DNA of 64,000 nucleotides from Prado023 sp963747335. Its GTDB lineage: Bacteria; Actinomycetota; Actinomycetes; S36-B12; CAIYMF01. Each line of letters begins with the position of its first letter. Positions within the stretch are counted from its first letter, which is position 1. The translations under genes were made by a program, and so were the position numbers. A model generated the notes under the pieces. It worked only from the letters and a program-made list of their open reading frames with translations, was not told the DNA's origin and ran no database searches. This document shows positions 18,837 to 27,155 of this stretch, piece after piece. The DNA lies in assembly GCA_963747335.1 (NCBI GenBank), contig CAVVEV010000005.1, positions 222,585-286,584 of the forward strand, in the 5' to 3' direction.

Positions 18837-19166
18837 GCGGAAGGGTTACCATTGGGTATGTCCCTCGCGGTGTCCCCCATTTCCTGAACGGTATTCAGCA
18901 CATCTGCGGCGGAATTGGTCCATGTCAACGCAAATACGATTTCGCGCCAAATGACATGATTTCAATACCCCGGGGGGCACGCGCGGCTGGATGTGCGCTG
19001 CGCCTCAGGCCACCTGGAGCGAACCGCCGCGAGTGCGCACATGCGCGGCGTACGGATGCAGGGCCATGGCGCCTCCGATCAGGTTGCCTCTTCAACCAAG
19101 GGTACCCGGCCGATCACGGTAGGGGGCCGGTCGCGGCTCGCATCTCCTTCGCCCTGCCCGGCGCGG
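18837..19166. other. Intergenic region with a lower-GC core
   Basis: Between the divergent peroxidase and WS/DGAT genes. About 18845-18980 is clearly richer in A/T than the rest of the window and contains CTGAACGGTATTCAG (18893-18907), a short palindrome. No convincing gene is seen. It probably holds the peroxidase promoter; no clear -10/-35 pair could be chosen. Confidence 0.4.
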
Positions 19167-19178
19167 CACCATGTGCCC

Positions 19179-20667
19179 ATGACGACGCCCCCTGAGCCCC
19201 CGGCGGAGATGGAGCTGTCGGCCAACGACTCCCTCTGGCTGAACATGGACTCCCCCGAGAACCTGATGGTCATCGAGACCGTGATGTGGTTCCACCACCG
19301 GCTGGACCCCGATGCCGTGATCCGAACCCTGGAGGAGCGCCTGGTCACCCGGTACCCGGTGTTCCGCTGGCGGCCCCGACTCTCGGACTCGATCGGCGGC
19401 CGCGACGAGTGGGTCGAGGACGACGACTTCGACATCCACCGGCACGTCACCGTCCACGAGCTCGGCGGGGCGGGCGGCCGCGCCGAGCTCCAGGCGTTCC
19501 TCGAGGCGCGATTCCCCGAGCCGATCGACCGGTCGCACCCCCTCTGGCGGGCGTACATCCTCGAGGGCGATGACGTTCGGCGCGGTGATGATCCGCTTCC
19601 ACCATGCGATCGCCGACGGCACCGCGCTGGTGCGGGTGCTCATCGAGATGACGACTGAGACCCCCGAGGAGGGCTTCGACTACCCACAGGTCCCCCAGGA
19701 CCGCCTGCACCCGGCCGACGAGCCCCCGGCACCCGAGGAGTCCCCCGGGGACCGGATCGCCCGACGCAAGCGGGTCAAGGCGCTCAACGCCGTCACGCAG
19801 GTCGCGACCCTGCCGCTGGCCGCCGGCGTGAAGGCCACGACCGGTGCGGCCCGGCTGTTGGACCTGCTGGACCTCGATCGCGAGGGCAGCCTCGTGGCCA
19901 GGGCCGCGGATCAGACGGTCGGGACCGCAGAGACCCTCGACAAGCTCCTCGTGGGCACGCCGCCGGACATCGCGATCTTCGGCAAGGCCGGCGTCGACAA
20001 GCGCGCCGACTGGGCCCCGGCCCACGACCTGCAGGCGGTCAAGCGCGCCGCACGGACCCGTGGGGCGACCGTCAATGACCTCATGCTCGCGGGCGTGGCC
20101 GGCGGACTGCGTCGCTACCTGGCGGGCCGCGGCGAGCCGTTCGCAGACGCCATGACGATGATCCCGGTGAACCTGCGGCCGGTCGATGAGCCGCTGCCCG
20201 CGCACCTGGGCAACAGGTTCGCCCTCGTCGCACTCGACCTGCCCCTCGAGGCGCCGACGCCTGCAGAGCGGCTGGACGCCGCCCATGCCCGGATGGAGGT
20301 CATCAAGTCCGGTCCGGAGGCACTGCTCACGTTCGGCATCTCCAACGCCCTGGGGATGGTCGGGTCGTACACCTCTCGGGTGTCACGCACGATCCAGGAG
20401 TACTTCGGGAACAAGGCGATCGGCGTCACGACCAACGTGCCCGGACCCCAGGGCACGCGCTACTTCGCCGGCCAGGAGCTCGTCGGCATCCTGGGCTGGG
20501 TTCCCGGTGCCGCGAACCAGACCCTCGGCGTCTGCATCTTCAGCTACAACAACCAGATCCGCGTCGGGTTCAAGACCGACGTCACCGTCGTGCCCGACAT
20601 CGCCAACCTCGTGGCGGCGTACACCGCGGAGATGGAGGAGCTGCTCGCGCTGGCTCCCGCTGAGTAG
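19179..20667 (+). CDS. WS/DGAT-family acyltransferase, copy 1, with one frameshift
   Basis: Wax ester synthase / diacylglycerol acyltransferase family, about 495 residues once the frame is joined. The N-terminus SANDSLWLNMDSPENLMVIE and the catalytic HHxxxDG motif (FHHAIADG) match the family; MIPVNLRPVDEPLPAHLGNR and GVTTNVPGPQGTRYFAGQEL are the C-terminal blocks. The frame changes near 19575: an extra G in GATGACGTTC separates AYILEGDD from FGAVMIRFHH; the paralogue reads through here. It joins an acyl-CoA to an alcohol or diacylglycerol, giving storage lipid at the membrane. A weak CACCAT lies 6 bases before ATG 19179. Copy 2 follows after 62 bases. Confidence 0.87.
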
Positions 20668-20729
20668 GCCCGGGTCACGGACCGCCAGCACAGTGTGACT
20701 CCGCCCCCGCAAGGGGGCACGATGGGGCC

Positions 20730-22256
20730 ATGCCCGAACGCGTTGCCCTGTCCCCGAACGACTCCCTCTGGCTGAACATGGACTCCCCCGAGAACCTGAT
20801 GGTGATCGAGGGCGTCATGTGGTTCGACGAGCCACTGGAGCTCGATGCCGTGACGCGCGCCCTGCGCGAGCGCATGGTCGAGCGGTACCCGGTGTTCACC
20901 TGGCGGCCCGAGCACTCCAACCTCGGGCTGGACCACTGGGTCGAGGATCCCGACTTCGACATCGACCGGCACATCACGCACCACAACCTCCGCGGGAGTG
21001 GTGGACGTGACGCGATGCGCAAGTTCCTGGAGTCCCGGATGTCCGAGCCGCTCCCCCGGGACCGGCCGCTCTGGCACGCCCATGTCCTGACCGGCCGTGA
21101 CTTCGGTGCCGTCATGATGCGCTTCCACCACGCGATCGCCGACGGGACCGCGCTGGTGCGCGTCCTTCTGGATCTCACGACCGACACCCCCAGCGGGGAG
21201 GCCGAGCCCGAGGATGCCGTGGCGGCACTGACGGGATCCGACCCGCGCAACCATCCGGTCGAGCCCTCCCCGACCATGGGGCCGGCCCCCACCGATCGAG
21301 GTCACCCCGGCCTGCGCGACCGGGCCGGTCGCCGCCTGTTCCAGCTGGCCACCTTCCCCGTGGCGGCCGGCGTCGCGGCCACGAACTCCGCCGTCAGCCT
21401 CGTGCACCAGCTCGATCCCGACCACCGGGGCAGCCTCACGTGGAGACTCGCCGACCAGGTGGCTGGAACCGCCGACGCCGTCGACAAGCTGATCATCGGG
21501 ACCCACGAGGACATCCTGCTGTTCGGCCAGCCGGGCATCGACAAGCGTGCGGACTGGGCGCCGGCCTACGACCTCGACGACGTCAAGCGGGTCGCGAAGG
21601 CGCGCGGCGCGACCGTCAACGACGTGATGATGGCCGCGCTGGCAGGCGCGCTGCGCCGGTACGTCCTCGCCCGGGGCGAGGTCCCCCGCGACGTCGTCAC
21701 GATGATCCCGGTCAACCTGCGCGCGATGGACGAGCCGCTGCCGATCCACCTGGGCAACAAGTTCGCGCTCGTCGCGATCGAGCTCCCGCTCTCCGAGCCG
21801 ACGCCCATGGCCCGGTTGGCCGCGTCGAAGGCCCGGATGGATGTCATCAAGTTCGGGCCCGAGGCGCTGCTGACGTTCGGGTTGTCCCACGCGATCGGAG
21901 TCATGGGCTCCGTGACCGAGACCCTCTCGCGCCGGATGACCCAGTTCTTCAGCAACAAGGCCATCGGCGTGACCACCAACGTCCCCGGGCCGACCGAGGT
22001 GCGCTACTTCGCCGGGCAGGAGATGGTCGGCATCCTCGGGTGGGTTCCCGGCGCGTCGCACCAGACCCTGGGCGCCTGCATCTTCAGCTACAACGGCATG
22101 ATCCGCGTCGGGTTCAAGACCGACGCGAACGTGATCCCGGACGTGAGCAACCTGGTGGCAGCGTTCAACGACGAGATGGCCGACCTGTTCGCTGAGGGCG
22201 CTTCCGGCGCCGAGGGAGCTGAGGGCTCCGAGGCCCGACGCCCGGCGCGGACATGA
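20730..22256 (+). CDS. WS/DGAT-family acyltransferase, copy 2
   Basis: Intact paralogue of the gene just upstream, 508 residues. It shares the N-terminal SPNDSLWLNMDSPENLMVIE block, the catalytic FHHAIADG, and VTTNVPGPTEVRYFAGQEM; identity across the pair is high, so this is a tandem duplication. Differences cluster in the linker after the catalytic motif (PSGEAEPEDAVAALTGSDPR) and in an acidic/Ala-rich C-terminal tail. Makes wax esters or triacylglycerol from acyl-CoA. A CACGAT hexamer 6 bases before ATG 20730 suggests its own leaderless promoter. It ends just before a terminator hairpin. Confidence 0.92.
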   Translation: MPERVALSPNDSLWLNMDSPENLMVIEGVMWFDEPLELDAVTRALRERMVERYPVFTWRPEHSNLGLDHWVEDPDFDIDRHITHHNLRGSGGRDAMRKFLESRMSEPLPRDRPLWHAHVLTGRDFGAVMMRFHHAIADGTALVRVLLDLTTDTPSGEAEPEDAVAALTGSDPRNHPVEPSPTMGPAPTDRGHPGLRDRAGRRLFQLATFPVAAGVAATNSAVSLVHQLDPDHRGSLTWRLADQVAGTADAVDKLIIGTHEDILLFGQPGIDKRADWAPAYDLDDVKRVAKARGATVNDVMMAALAGALRRYVLARGEVPRDVVTMIPVNLRAMDEPLPIHLGNKFALVAIELPLSEPTPMARLAASKARMDVIKFGPEALLTFGLSHAIGVMGSVTETLSRRMTQFFSNKAIGVTTNVPGPTEVRYFAGQEMVGILGWVPGASHQTLGACIFSYNGMIRVGFKTDANVIPDVSNLVAAFNDEMADLFAEGASGAEGAEGSEARRPART

Positions 22257-22257
22257 C

Positions 22258-22288
22258 GGTGCCCGAGCCGACAGGCGACTCGGGCACC
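22258..22288. terminator. Terminator between convergent WS/DGAT and NlpC/P60 genes
   Basis: GGTGCCCGAG (22258-22267) / CTCGGGCACC (22279-22288), perfect 10-bp stem, 11-base loop, one base after the WS/DGAT stop. Confidence 0.75.
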
Positions 22289-22327
22289 GGGTGCGCGACG
22301 TCGCGTGCCGCGAGGATCAGGGGCGGA

Positions 22328-22882
22328 TCAGAGAGCCCGGCCGAAGGAGACGTTGCGCGTCCAGATGTTCACGGTCTTGACCCGCTGGCCGGGTCGGGGC
22401 GAGTGCAGGACCTTGTTGCCGCCGGCGTAGATGCCGACGTGGTAGGCGCGGCTGCCGCTGCGGAAGAACACGAGGTCGCCCTTGCGGGCGCTGCTGCGGG
22501 AGATCCGCTTGGCCTTGCGCATCTGGCCCGTCGCCGAGTGCGGCAGGCTCACGCCTGCCTTGCGGTACACGTACGAGGTGAAGCCCGAGCAGTCGAAGCC
22601 GCGGGGGGTCGTGCCGCCGTACCGGTAGGGAACGCCCTTCAGTGAGTTCCCGGTGCGCATCACCTTCGCCGAACGCACGGCGAAGGAGCGCGAGCTGCGC
22701 GAACTCTTCTTCTTGCGATCCGCGGCCGAGACGGTCGAGGCTGCGCTGCTCTCGATGGAAACGCGGGGGGCGGGGATCGCCGACGCCGACGGCGCGGAGG
22801 CGATCGGCGAGATCGGAAGGGCTACGGCCAGGGCGGTGGCGCCTGCCAGGGCCATACCTCGAGCACGGGTCAGTAGAGCCAT
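22328..22882 (-). CDS. Secreted NlpC/P60 cell-wall endopeptidase
   Basis: 184 residues. Signal peptide RGMALAGATALAVALPISPI, a Ser/Lys-rich linker (DRKKKSSRSSRSF), then a C-terminal NlpC/P60 domain with catalytic Cys in GFDCSGFTSYVYRKAG, His in AYHVGIYAGG and the polar third residue region KVLHSPRPGQ. It cleaves peptidoglycan stem peptides outside the membrane. The 5' leader carries a c-di-AMP (ydaO) riboswitch, the common arrangement for actinobacterial wall hydrolases. ATG 22882 follows GGAGG in the leader; an upstream in-frame start would overlap the riboswitch and is rejected. Confidence 0.93.
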   Translation of the reverse strand: MALLTRARGMALAGATALAVALPISPIASAPSASAIPAPRVSIESSAASTVSAADRKKKSSRSSRSFAVRSAKVMRTGNSLKGVPYRYGGTTPRGFDCSGFTSYVYRKAGVSLPHSATGQMRKAKRISRSSARKGDLVFFRSGSRAYHVGIYAGGNKVLHSPRPGQRVKTVNIWTRNVSFGRAL

Positions 22883-22895
22883 GGTGATGTCTCCT

Positions 22896-23031
22896 CCAGG
22901 CGCCTGCGAGGTGAGCTGTCGGGTTCGGGTGGGGAGCACCCGGCCGCTCTCGCGGCTTCACCCCAAGGACTCACGCCTGTCGACGTGGGACCACGAATCG
23001 TGGGTCCCCCGCTCCCGTTCTCAATGCGTTG
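22896..23031 (-). ncRNA. c-di-AMP riboswitch (ydaO/yuaA)
   Basis: On the minus strand the leader reads GGGAGCGGGGGACCCACG, then TTGGGGTGAA, a variable CCGCGAGAGCGG hairpin, and AACCCGACAGCTCACCTCGC with AGGCGCC. These are the conserved blocks of actinobacterial ydaO riboswitches in the same order, and the target is an NlpC/P60 gene, the classic partner. It probably lowers expression when c-di-AMP is high. Ends are approximate. Confidence 0.9.
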
Positions 23032-23117
23032 CTGGCCGGTGGCCAGTCGCTGAAGGGCGTGACGTGAACGGGATTCGGCGCCGTCCGCCCCATCCCACCG
23101 GGTGGCGGGACTTCATC

Positions 23118-23147
23118 ACCGTAGCCAATGTCGCAGCCTTGTCACAA
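23118..23147 (-). promoter_or_regulatory. Promoter of the riboswitch-NlpC/P60 transcript
   Basis: TTGTGA (minus strand, 23147-23142), 18-bp spacer, TACGGT (23123-23118). Transcription would start near 23111, giving a leader of about 230 bases that contains the whole riboswitch. In the rest of this gap (23148-23337) nothing is seen. Confidence 0.5.
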
Positions 23148-23337
23148 ACTCATCCGCTGTGATGTATCTCTCGTCGCCGGGGCCAAACGCGGGAAAAACG
23201 GGCGTTTCCGGGCCTGGAGAGCGCGCTCAGTGACGGCATGAGGACCCCCTGCGATCACCCCCTGCCCTATGCCGGTCGCCTGCCCGGCTCCGGCGCGAGT
23301 TCGGGTCCGGCGAGAGTTCGGGCGTGACTGCGGCGGG

Positions 23338-23607
23338 TCAGGCCAGCGTCAGGAACAGCTTCTCGATCTTCTCCATGGACATCGGAGGCTCCTGACCGCT
23401 CTCGTTGGCCGCGGCGCAGGCCTGCAGCTCGGCGGAGATGATCTTGAAACCGGCCCGGTCGATGGCCCGGGACACCGCGGCGACCTGAACCATGACGTCG
23501 GTGCAGTCACGGCCCTCGTCGATCATGGTGACGATCCCGGCGACCTGGCCCTGGATCCGGCGCAGCCTGTTGACCACGTCCTTGCGGCACGTCTCATCGA
23601 TGGCCAT
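23338..23607 (-). CDS. CsoR/CstR-family repressor (CxxE..C variant)
   Basis: 89-residue all-helical repressor: VNRLRRIQGQVAGIVTMIDE is the family helix and DNA-contact region. Cys35 (EGRDCTDV) and Cys64 (AELQACAAA) are the paired cysteines, 29 apart. The copper-binding His of CsoR, four residues before the second Cys, is Glu60 here, so Cu(I) binding as in CsoR is doubtful; the pattern DC..DV..Q with IIS..L..C is close to the persulfide sensor CstR. Cys7 is extra. It probably represses itself through the palindrome just upstream. Sulfide/persulfide sensing fits the sulfur operon 12 kb away, but this is inference; the clade could also bind another metal. Confidence 0.87.
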   Translation of the reverse strand: MAIDETCRKDVVNRLRRIQGQVAGIVTMIDEGRDCTDVMVQVAAVSRAIDRAGFKIISAELQACAAANESGQEPPMSMEKIEKLFLTLA

Positions 23608-23625
23608 GGCATCCTCCCCTAGTGA

Positions 23626-23641
23626 GTACCCCGTAGGGTAC
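23626..23641. promoter_or_regulatory. CsoR/CstR-type operator
   Basis: GTACCCCGTAGGGTAC: perfect GTACCC/GGGTAC arms around four bases, 18 bases upstream of the repressor start. This has the TACCC-n-GGGTA shape of CsoR-family operators. No second copy was noticed elsewhere in the window. Confidence 0.7.
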
Positions 23642-23684
23642 CTGCGTTCGACCGTTCGCGGGAGTCCCCGCTGCACGGACCGGG

Positions 23685-24374
23685 CTATGCCGCGACGATG
23701 ACCTGCTTGGCCTGGGCGCCGGACAGCTCGACGAAGCCCTCCGGGCCCTCGAGGCGAACGCCTCCCGCAGCGAGGCTGACCTCCACCCGGGTGCCGGGTG
23801 TGGCCCCGATGCCCCGCAGGGCCCCCATCATCGCCTCGTCGGCCTGCAGCGTCTCAGCGATTCGGACCAGGGTCATGGGGCGCGCAGCCTCCTGGGCGGC
23901 GACAGCCGCCGACTGACCGGGGACGTCCGCGGCCTGGCTGCGGGTCGTGGATCCCGCGAGCTCGCGCAGCCCTGGGATCGGGTTCCCGAACGGCGAGGTC
24001 GTGGGATGGTTGAGGATCTCCACGAGCCGGCGCTCCACGGACTCGCTCATCACGTGCTCCCACCGACAGGCCTCGGTGTGGACCTCCTCCCAGGGAAGCC
24101 CGATCACCTCCACCAGGAGGCACTCGGCCAACCGGTGCTTGCGCATGACGCGCATGGCCAGGTCGGAGCCCGTGTCGGTCAGGACGATGTGGTGGTCATC
24201 GGCGTCGAGCTCGACAAGCCCATCGCGCTGCATGCGTGCGACGGTCTGCGACACCGTGGGCCCACTCTGGCCGAGGCGCTCGGTGATCCGCGCACGCATC
24301 GGCAGGATGCCCTCCTCCGACAGCTCAAAGATCGTTCGCAGGTACATCTCCGTGGTATCGATGAGGTCGCTCAC
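23685..24374 (-). CDS. DtxR/IdeR-family metal-dependent regulator
   Basis: 229 residues, the normal DtxR length. Winged helix DTTEMYLRTIFELSEEGILP with QSGPTVSQTVARMQRDGLVE; dimer/metal domain MRKHRLAECLLVEVIGLPWE with CRWEHVMSESVE (His79/Glu83/His98-like and Cys102/Glu105/His106-like ligands); C-terminal SH3-like FeoA domain PGTRVEVSLAAGGVRLEG. Binds Fe(II) or Mn(II) and represses uptake genes. It might act on the palindrome upstream of the peroxidase. GTG 24374 gives the canonical N-terminus (SDLIDTTEMYLR) and has CACAAT 6 bases upstream. Confidence 0.93.
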   Translation of the reverse strand: MSDLIDTTEMYLRTIFELSEEGILPMRARITERLGQSGPTVSQTVARMQRDGLVELDADDHHIVLTDTGSDLAMRVMRKHRLAECLLVEVIGLPWEEVHTEACRWEHVMSESVERRLVEILNHPTTSPFGNPIPGLRELAGSTTRSQAADVPGQSAAVAAQEAARPMTLVRIAETLQADEAMMGALRGIGATPGTRVEVSLAAGGVRLEGPEGFVELSGAQAKQVIVAA

Positions 24375-24380
24375 GCCCCC

Positions 24381-24386
24381 ATTGTG
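24381..24386 (-). promoter_or_regulatory. Candidate -10 (CACAAT) of the DtxR-family gene
   Basis: CACAAT on the minus strand, 6 bases from GTG 24374; leaderless start inferred. Confidence 0.4.
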
Positions 24387-24493
24387 CCCCCCTACGGCGC
24401 GATCGGCGGGACCGGGGCGTGTCACCCCCCGGGGTATCCGGACCTTCGGGCGTGCCCGCACCCGACGCGGATGCGGTGGGCGTGCCGGCCCCC

Positions 24494-24499
24494 TACTGT
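24494..24499 (+). promoter_or_regulatory. Candidate -10 (TACTGT) of the photolyase gene
   Basis: TACTGT 7 bases before GTG 24507; no -35 match at the usual distance. Confidence 0.45.
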
Positions 24500-24506
24500 C
24501 GGGGCC

Positions 24507-25850
24507 GTGCAGAACGTGATGTGGTTCCGACGGGACCTCCGGACCCAGGACCACCCCGCCCTGGCCCGCGCCATCAGCGAGGCCGCCGGCGCACCGATCC
24601 TGCCCCTGTTCCTCGTCGTCGCGGGACCGTGGCAGCGACTCGGAGCGCCGGCGCGCGCCTACCTGGCTGACTCGCTGTCGGCACTACGCGACGACCTCGG
24701 CGCCCTGCACGTGCGCACGGGCGATCCCGCCGGGGTGCTCAGTGCCCTGGCCCAGGAGCTGGGACCCCTCACGGTGCACGTGACCGAGGCCCACACCCCA
24801 CGGGGCCGGGAGCGCGACGCCCGCGTTGCAGCGGCCCTGGCGGGTCTCGGCTCTCAGCTGGTGGCCACCGGCAGCAACTATGCCGTGGCGCCGGGGTCGG
24901 TCCTCAAGTCCGACGGCAGCCCGTACCGCGTGTTCACCCCGTTCCATCGCGCCTGGCTGGACGCGGGCTGGGGGGCACCGACCCGCCGACCAGCCCGGAT
25001 CGAGGTCCTGGACCTCCCCGGCGAGCCGCTGCCCACCGCCCAGCCGCCGACCGGGACGACCGTCCCCGCCGCCGGCGAGGCCGCGGCCATGGAGCGTTGG
25101 GCCGAGTTCGCCGCAGAGCACCTGGCCGACTACGGCGCCCTGCGCGACCGTGCCGACCTCCCCGGCACCAGCCGCCTGTCCCTCCCACTGCGCTGGGGCG
25201 AGATCCATCCACGGACCCTGCTGGCCGCACTCGACCCCGACCGCGACCGCCGGTTCATCGCCGAGATCGGGTGGCGCGAGTTCTATGCCGACGTCCTGTT
25301 CCACAACCCCGGGACGCTCACCGACAACCTGAACCCGGCCTTCGACGCGATGGTCCACGACTCGGGCCCCGCGGCGGACGAGGCCTTCACGGCCTGGGCC
25401 GAGGGCCGCACCGGGTTCCCCTTCGTCGACGCGGGGATGCGCCAGCTGCGCGCCGAAGGGTGGATGCACAACCGCGTGCGGATGGTGGTCGCCTCGTTCC
25501 TCGTGAAGGACCTGCACCTGCCGTGGTGGCGCGGGGAACGGGAGTTCATGCGGTGGTTGGTCGACGGCGACCCCGCCTCCAACGCCCATGGCTGGCAGTG
25601 GGTGGCCGGGTCCGGCACGGACGCAGCCCCGTACTTCCGGGTCTTCAACCCGGTCCTGCAGGGCCTGAAGTTCGATCCCGACGGCGCCTACGTGCGCCGC
25701 TACGTCCCCGAGCTGGCGCACCTTGCGGGAACCGCCACCCATGAGCCGTGGAAGGTGCTCGACGGGTACGCCCACGGGTACCCCGAGCCGATCGTCGACC
25801 ACTTCGAGGAGCGCGACGAGGCCCTGCGCCGGTACACCGCCATCCGCTGA
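24507..25850 (+). CDS. phr: Deoxyribodipyrimidine photolyase (class I CPD type)
   Basis: 447 residues. N-terminal photolyase alpha/beta antenna domain (NVMWFRRDLRTQDHPALARA) and C-terminal FAD domain with the conserved GWREFYADVLFHNP, EGRTGFPFVDAGMRQLRAEG, WMHNRVRMVVASFLVKDL and DPASNAHGWQWVAGSGTDAA blocks. The Asn-x-x-Trp and Trp residues used for electron transfer and lesion binding are present in these blocks. Repairs UV-induced cyclobutane dimers with blue light. GTG 24507 starts the protein at VQNVMWFRRD, right at the conserved first strand; no leader. Divergent from the DtxR-family gene. Confidence 0.94.
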   Translation: MQNVMWFRRDLRTQDHPALARAISEAAGAPILPLFLVVAGPWQRLGAPARAYLADSLSALRDDLGALHVRTGDPAGVLSALAQELGPLTVHVTEAHTPRGRERDARVAAALAGLGSQLVATGSNYAVAPGSVLKSDGSPYRVFTPFHRAWLDAGWGAPTRRPARIEVLDLPGEPLPTAQPPTGTTVPAAGEAAAMERWAEFAAEHLADYGALRDRADLPGTSRLSLPLRWGEIHPRTLLAALDPDRDRRFIAEIGWREFYADVLFHNPGTLTDNLNPAFDAMVHDSGPAADEAFTAWAEGRTGFPFVDAGMRQLRAEGWMHNRVRMVVASFLVKDLHLPWWRGEREFMRWLVDGDPASNAHGWQWVAGSGTDAAPYFRVFNPVLQGLKFDPDGAYVRRYVPELAHLAGTATHEPWKVLDGYAHGYPEPIVDHFEERDEALRRYTAIR

Positions 25851-25907
25851 CCGGCGGTCCGCGGCGGACGCCCGGTCCGTCCCCTCGGTTGAGGCGTCCC
25901 TGCATGG

Positions 25908-25913
25908 CAGACT
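25908..25913 (+). promoter_or_regulatory. Candidate -10 (CAGACT) of the parA-like operon
   Basis: CAGACT 6 bases before GTG 25920; same geometry as other leaderless starts. Confidence 0.4.
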
Positions 25914-25919
25914 GGCCGC

Positions 25920-26681
25920 GTGGCCATGCTTGCAGCGATCTCCCTCAAGGGCGGCGTCGGGAAGACGTCGGTCTGCCTGGGGCTTGCCGCCAGCGCCTGG
26001 GCTGCCGGCCACCGCACCCTGGTGATCGATCTCGATCCCCAGGCCAACGCCACTGCAGCGCTCGACCCGCAGCCCTACGAGTTCACGACGAACGACGTCC
26101 TGGCAGACGGGCGCGAGGGGATCGCCGCGGATGCGATCGTCGCCAGCGGCTGGGGCCCCGGGATCGACCTGATCGCCGGCGAGCGGGCCCTGGAGCACCG
26201 CGCCCATGCCGAGGGCCCCGACTCCGCGCTGCGCCTGCGCACCACCCTCATCGGCGCACTCGACCGGTACCACACGATCCTGATCGACTGCCCACCCTCG
26301 CTCGGGGAGCTGACCCGCAACGCGCTCGCGGCCGCCCCCGCCGCGTTGATCGTCACCGAGCCCTCGTACTTCGCCCTGCAGGGTGCCGAGCAGGCGCTGG
26401 AGGCCGTGGACATCGCGCGCGCGGCCACCAACCTGGGCCTGCGCCCGGCCGGCATCGTCGTCAACCGGGTGCGGCACAGCGCGGAGCACGCCTACCGCCT
26501 CGACGAGCTGCGCAGGGCCTACCCGCAGCTCGTACTGGACCCGCCGATCCCCGACCGGACCGCCATGGGCGCAGCGCAGGGGGCCGCCGTGCCCATCACG
26601 GCCATGCGCTCGCAGAGCGCGAAGGACCTGGTGGCCCTGTTCACCGAACTGGCCGCCAACATCGAGGAGGGCCTGTCATGA
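25920..26681 (+). CDS. ParA-family ATPase
   Basis: 253 residues. Deviant Walker A ISLKGGVGKTSVCLGLAA, Walker A' (TLVIDLDPQANATAA) and Walker B (TILIDCPPSLGELTRNALAA) define the ParA/MinD/Soj group; PAGIVVNRVRHSAEHAYRLD follows. No N-terminal HTH, so it is the short chromosomal or plasmid type Ib-like ParA. Paired with a small basic RHH-like protein whose ATG overlaps its stop, it likely positions DNA or another cargo. It is far from any rRNA/gid/rnpA landmark, so it is probably not the chromosomal parA near oriC; an orphan pair is the best description. Confidence 0.9.
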   Translation: MAMLAAISLKGGVGKTSVCLGLAASAWAAGHRTLVIDLDPQANATAALDPQPYEFTTNDVLADGREGIAADAIVASGWGPGIDLIAGERALEHRAHAEGPDSALRLRTTLIGALDRYHTILIDCPPSLGELTRNALAAAPAALIVTEPSYFALQGAEQALEAVDIARAATNLGLRPAGIVVNRVRHSAEHAYRLDELRRAYPQLVLDPPIPDRTAMGAAQGAAVPITAMRSQSAKDLVALFTELAANIEEGLS

Positions 26682-27097
26682 GCACCCCGGCACCGCGCCC
26701 GGCGCTGAAGAAGGCCGCCGACGCCCACATCCACCCCGCGGCCCCAGGGCATTCGGTGCACTCATTGCGCCCGGCGGCGCCCGCTGAGGCGCCTGGCGCG
26801 CCCGGCTCCGCGGAGTCCCCCGGGGAGGCGTCCCTGGTCGAGTCCGCGGGCAGGTCCACCGATACCGCCCAGCACCGGCTGTCCGGGCCCCTGCGCGGCA
26901 CCACCAGCGACAGCCTGCGCGCCGCTGCCAAGAAGGCGCGGACCCGACCATCCGGGAAGGCAGACGAGAAGCCGGTCGACCTCGGCGTGAAGGTGCCCAA
27001 GTCGGTGCGCAAGGACTTCCGCGCCGCAGTGAAGGCCGACAAGCGCGATCCCGACGCCGTTGTCACCGCCCTGCTGAAGGCATGGCTGGGCACCTGA
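26678..27097 (+). CDS. Small partner of ParA with ribbon-helix-helix-like C-terminus
   Basis: 139 residues, ATG overlapping the ParA stop (ATGA). The first 85 residues are low complexity, rich in Ala, Pro, Ser and Gly. The C-terminal 45, VDLGVKVPKSVRKDFRAAVK followed by ADKRDPDAVVTALLKAWL, have the strand-helix-helix shape of RHH proteins. Small RHH proteins (ParG/Omega type) often bind the centromere and stimulate a short ParA, with an unstructured N-terminal arm that touches the ATPase; this gene has the same size, order and layout. DNA target unknown; no obvious iteron repeats lie beside the pair. Confidence 0.72.
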   Translation: MSTPAPRPALKKAADAHIHPAAPGHSVHSLRPAAPAEAPGAPGSAESPGEASLVESAGRSTDTAQHRLSGPLRGTTSDSLRAAAKKARTRPSGKADEKPVDLGVKVPKSVRKDFRAAVKADKRDPDAVVTALLKAWLGT

Positions 27098-27155
27098 CAG
27101 AATCGCGGAAGCATCCCGACCCACTCGCCACCTGTTCGAGGACCAAGGAGACACG

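Noticed and set aside
22883..22939. Upstream start extending NlpC/P60 to 203 residues
   Set aside because: It would place coding sequence inside the conserved riboswitch end and before the signal peptide.
26678..27097. ParB (Spo0J) partner for the ParA-like ATPase
   Set aside because: No ParB/Srx or HTH_ParB motifs; the protein is short and only its C-terminus looks folded, as an RHH.
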